A stretch of 64,000 nt of DNA from Buchnera aphidicola (Shivaphis celti) (GTDB taxonomy: Bacteria > Pseudomonadota > Gammaproteobacteria > Enterobacterales > Enterobacteriaceae). The notes below the pieces were generated by a model. The model was given only the letters and a program-made list of their open reading frames with translations. It made no database searches and had not been told where the DNA came from. This document shows positions 62,337 to 64,000 of the stretch, piece after piece. Numbering within the stretch: position 1 is the stretch's first letter; each line of letters opens with the position of its first letter. Location: contig NZ_CP134977.1 in NCBI RefSeq assembly GCF_039349365.1, forward strand, positions 324,413-388,412, written 5' to 3'. The position numbers were made by a program, and so were the translations under genes.

Positions 62337-62567
62337 ATGAAATTAATATTTTGCAAATATTTTAAAAAAAAACTTCAAGGCATGGAACATCAACTATATC
62401 CGGGGGAAATAGGAGAAAAAATATATAAAAACATATCCCAAAAAGCATGGAAAATTTGGATTTCTAAGCAAACAAAGATAATTAATGAAAATAATTTAGA
62501 TATGACAAACGAGAAGCATTATAAAATGATTGAAAATTATATGAAAGAATTTCTGTTCAAAAAATAG
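62337..62567 (+). CDS. yggX: Probable Fe(2+)-trafficking protein YggX
   Basis: 76 residues against 91 in E. coli, missing the C-terminal tail after FLFKK. IFCKYFKKKLQGMEHQLYPGEIGEKIY and KAWKIWISKQTKIINENNLDM fit the family. In E. coli YggX protects Fe-S enzymes from oxidative damage and lies just after mutY. Here the TAG stop of the extended mutY frame overlaps its AGGAAA ribosome-binding region, which keeps the two genes' original spacing. Confidence 0.93.
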   Translation: MKLIFCKYFKKKLQGMEHQLYPGEIGEKIYKNISQKAWKIWISKQTKIINENNLDMTNEKHYKMIENYMKEFLFKK

Positions 62568-62578
62568 AAAATTATATT

Positions 62579-63970
62579 TTATATTAACAAAGAAAAAACG
62601 TATCTTTTTAATAAAATTAATAATTTTAAGTATTTAAAATTATCATAATGTAATAAAATTAATTGATCAATTTTTTTAAAATATTCTAATAAACATTTTT
62701 TATTAAATATTCTACACCTATACTGCATCCAATAGTTAAATTCATCGTTATTTAATAAATAAGAAAAATTTCTTGCATATATTCTCAGTAACATTTCATT
62801 TAATTTTTTATCTTTGAAAGTGAATTTAATATTTTTTGTATCTTTTACATCCATAAAATGAATTTTTTTCATTTGATTTTTATCATGAGTAGAAAAAAAA
62901 TTATCATATATTTTTAAATCAACATTATCTTTCTGATATTGATAAATATAATTACTAAAAATCATTTTTATTTTAGAAACAATTTTATTGTTTAAATGAA
63001 TTTTTCTTGATTGTTTTAGATATACATTTATATCAATTCCACATTTCAAAAATTTCAAAGTACTAAAATAATCATAAGGAACAAGTATAGGACATTTATT
63101 CACATATAAAAAATTAACACCTAACTTAAATAAATGACTAACTTGAATATCTTGTACATGCTTTTTTTTTAAAAAATCTAATAAACGCTGATAATCCATA
63201 TATAAATCAAAAAATATTAACATATTAGAATTTAAATCACTCCAAAAAATAGGAGTAATACAAGTAAAGTAATTCCTTGATATCCCAAAAATATTAGATA
63301 TATATATTAAAGGAGTTCCATATTGACTTGTAATTAATTTTATAATATTTTTTTTTAAACGATATTTAAAAAAAAAATTAAATAACTCTATTTTTTTTAT
63401 TTTAATTAATTTAATTAAATCAATTGTTGCATATACATCAGATAATGCATCATGTGCTTTATGAGAAATATTATTCACTTTTGTTAAATCTTGTAATTTA
63501 AAACTTATACCTCCATATTTATTTTTTGGCCAAGAGATATTTCTAGGAGATAAAACAAAACAAGCACGAACTAGGGATAAAACATCCCATCGAGAATTAT
63601 TATTCTTCCATGACCATGAATAAGGATCTAAAAAATTACGATAAAAAATATTTCTAGTAATCTCATCATCAAAATTTAAATTATTATAACCAAGAATGCA
63701 TGTATTTTTTTTATTCAAAATACTAAAAATTTTTCTTGAAAAAAAAAATTCATTAATACCATGTTTTCTAGTATATTGTGGAGTAATACCTGTAATTAAT
63801 ATAGAATCTGGTTCAGGTAAATAGTCATTTGGAGGATAACAAAAAAAATACCTGCTTTTTTCTACAATATTAAAATCTATATCTGTTCTAACACAAGCAA
63901 ATTGTGCAGGTTTGTCTAATGCAGGATGAATACCAAATGACTCATAATCATAAAATAAAAAGTTAAACAT
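62579..63970 (-). CDS. sbcB: Exodeoxyribonuclease I
   Basis: 3'-5' exonuclease on single-stranded DNA, 463 residues (475 in E. coli). DEDDh motifs are visible: Asp and Glu in FLFYDYESFG near residue 8, Asp in NNLNFDDEITR near 104, and His/Asp in KAHDALSDVYAT near 176-182. The SH3-like and C-terminal helical parts are divergent but of full length. In E. coli it binds the SSB tail and acts in repair. It converges on yggX with 11 bases between. Confidence 0.95.
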   Translation of the reverse strand: MFNFLFYDYESFGIHPALDKPAQFACVRTDIDFNIVEKSRYFFCYPPNDYLPEPDSILITGITPQYTRKHGINEFFFSRKIFSILNKKNTCILGYNNLNFDDEITRNIFYRNFLDPYSWSWKNNNSRWDVLSLVRACFVLSPRNISWPKNKYGGISFKLQDLTKVNNISHKAHDALSDVYATIDLIKLIKIKKIELFNFFFKYRLKKNIIKLITSQYGTPLIYISNIFGISRNYFTCITPIFWSDLNSNMLIFFDLYMDYQRLLDFLKKKHVQDIQVSHLFKLGVNFLYVNKCPILVPYDYFSTLKFLKCGIDINVYLKQSRKIHLNNKIVSKIKMIFSNYIYQYQKDNVDLKIYDNFFSTHDKNQMKKIHFMDVKDTKNIKFTFKDKKLNEMLLRIYARNFSYLLNNDEFNYWMQYRCRIFNKKCLLEYFKKIDQLILLHYDNFKYLKLLILLKRYVFSLLI

Positions 63971-64000
63971 ACTATAATAGATAAATAAAATTTTAAAATC

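Overview
This window is chromosomal DNA of a strongly reduced, AT-rich gammaproteobacterial endosymbiont. Gene content and order match Buchnera aphidicola, the primary symbiont of aphids, better than anything else I can recall. The evidence is the block cyoEDCBA-bolA-tig-clpP-clpX-lon-mdlAB-ffs-dnaX-ybaB-htpG-adk-folD-cysS, a 23S-5S rRNA unit that lacks 16S and follows aroE and tRNA-Glu, gamma-length DnaX, and AT-saturated codon use with long poly(A) runs. All assignments come from reading the proteins against remembered E. coli homologues; no database search was run. I see no insertion sequence, prophage, CRISPR array, toxin-antitoxin pair or clearly foreign gene.

Layout. 1-4.6 kb (minus): cytochrome bo3 quinol oxidase operon cyoABCDE, with cyoE cut by the window edge. 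4.7-18.8 kb (plus): bolA, trigger factor, ClpP, ClpX, Lon, the ABC exporter pair MdlA/MdlB, DnaX, YbaB, HtpG and Adk, with the 4.5S SRP RNA on the minus strand inside. 18.8-28.2 kb: tRNA-Arg, folD, a shortened cysS, cspE, then 5S, 23S, tRNA-Glu, aroE and tsaC on the minus strand, and def-fmt on the plus strand. 28.2-47.6 kb (minus): the tusDCB-str, S10, spc and alpha clusters, unbroken from tusD to rplQ. 47.7-58.2 kb: tsgA, trpS-rpe-aroB-aroK, tRNA-Ser, deoB-deoD, nfuA/bioH and ssb/dnaB. 58.3-64 kb: yqgE-ruvX-hemW, trmB, mutY-yggX and sbcB.

How the genes fit together. Most of the window serves protein synthesis and folding: 27 ribosomal proteins, EF-G, EF-Tu, RNA polymerase alpha, SecY and SRP RNA, tRNAs and their synthetases, N-formylmethionine metabolism (FolD supplies formyl-THF, Fmt uses it, Def removes the formyl group), tRNA modification (TsaC, TusBCD, TrmB) and chaperones or proteases. 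AroE, AroB and AroK belong to the shikimate pathway that feeds aromatic amino acids to the host. Cyo is the terminal oxidase. DnaB, SSB, DnaX, MutY and SbcB are what is visible of replication and repair.

The points most worth a second look are signs of continuing reduction: mutY is frameshifted at a 15-A run with its C-terminal part still recognisable in another frame; ClpX has no N-terminal zinc-binding domain; CysRS has lost its C-terminal end; Def and YggX have shortened C-termini; MdlA/MdlB look like an asymmetric exporter with one degenerate ATP site; and the three longest intergenic (AT)n tracts all lie between divergent genes. I did not find an undescribed multi-gene system, and I say so plainly.
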